Below, one piece after another: positions 63,921-64,000 of a DNA stretch of 64,000 nucleotides. The notes beneath the pieces were generated by a model. That model was given only the letters and a program-made list of their open reading frames with translations. It was not told the origin of the DNA and made no database searches. Position 1 is the first letter of the stretch, and each line of letters starts with the position of its first letter. A program made the translations under genes and the position numbers. The DNA is from Stutzerimonas stutzeri (lineage in GTDB: Bacteria > Pseudomonadota > Gammaproteobacteria > Pseudomonadales > Pseudomonadaceae). The stretch is taken from the NCBI RefSeq assembly GCF_024448985.1, contig NZ_JAMOII010000006.1:62001-126000 (forward strand). The letters are read 5' to 3'.

Positions 63921-64000
63921 ATGCTGAGATGGGGTGTCTCGGATGCTCGGCGCTATTGGGAGGCATTGGCCGGGGGTTGGTTCACTTGGTTGCCACCGCT
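63921..64000 (+). CDS. Possible start of a further gene (partial)
   Basis: ATG 63921, in TAATG context, opens a frame that runs off the window: MLRWGVSDARRYWEALAGGW followed by FTWLPP. AAGGA is about 15 bases and GGAAAG about 5 bases upstream. The Trp content is high. I do not recognise it, and the frame is too short to be certain. Confidence 0.35.
   Translation, partial: MLRWGVSDARRYWEALAGGWFTWLPP

Overview
The window looks like a chromosome segment of a Pseudomonas-group gammaproteobacterium, most likely close to the P. stutzeri (Stutzerimonas) clade. This rests on protein similarity recalled from memory, a gene order matching the P. aeruginosa pepA-to-der block, GC-rich Pseudomonas codon use and Pseudomonas-type REP palindromes. 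No search was run. I see no phage, transposase, integrase, CRISPR array or plasmid gene. The interest lies in small non-coding repeats, decayed genes and a few regulatory sites.

Left part (1-24000), the less conserved half: a KAS III-like enzyme; a general porin behind a likely PhoB box; a YccT-like lipoprotein; a FemAB-like acyltransferase; the divergent metR/metE pair; ybaK; the transglycosylase mltF with a duplicated 3' end; GIY-YIG, GST, uppP and yejK genes; two MFS transporters; rlmF; a frameshifted SLC13/TrkA-C permease; a small winged-helix protein; and the antiporter nhaD. Between these genes lie REP/REPIN palindromes, a decayed GNAT gene and two families of short elements with terminal inverted repeats (TIRs). 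These elements sit at gene 3' ends and in three cases supply the stop codon of the adjacent gene.

Middle part (24000-57100), conserved housekeeping core: valS, a small hypothetical, holC and pepA on the minus strand; lptF-lptG (LPS export); an RDD membrane protein and a cold-shock protein; tRNA-Leu(CAA); queA-tgt (queuosine) with yajC-secD-secF (Sec accessory complex); a glycine-zipper protein; suhB; trmJ-cysE; the complete iscR-iscS-iscU-iscA-hscB-hscA-fdx-iscX iron-sulfur operon behind an IscR box; ndk; and the run rlmN-pilF-rodZ-ispG-hisS-yfgM-bamB-der.

Right part (57100-64000): a TIR element; a second serine acetyltransferase; an aminotransferase/omega-amidase pair fitting methionine salvage; a DUF2784 membrane protein; periplasmic endonuclease I; an EamA transporter; a YahK-type alcohol dehydrogenase; and the start of a possible further gene at the window edge.

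I did not find a convincing new multi-gene system. The observations most worth following are the TIR elements that replace stop codons, the mltF/REP tandem duplication, the Pho-box porin promoter, the single-base frameshift in the SLC13 permease, and small unannotated ORFs near 16.7 kb and 23.8-24.0 kb.
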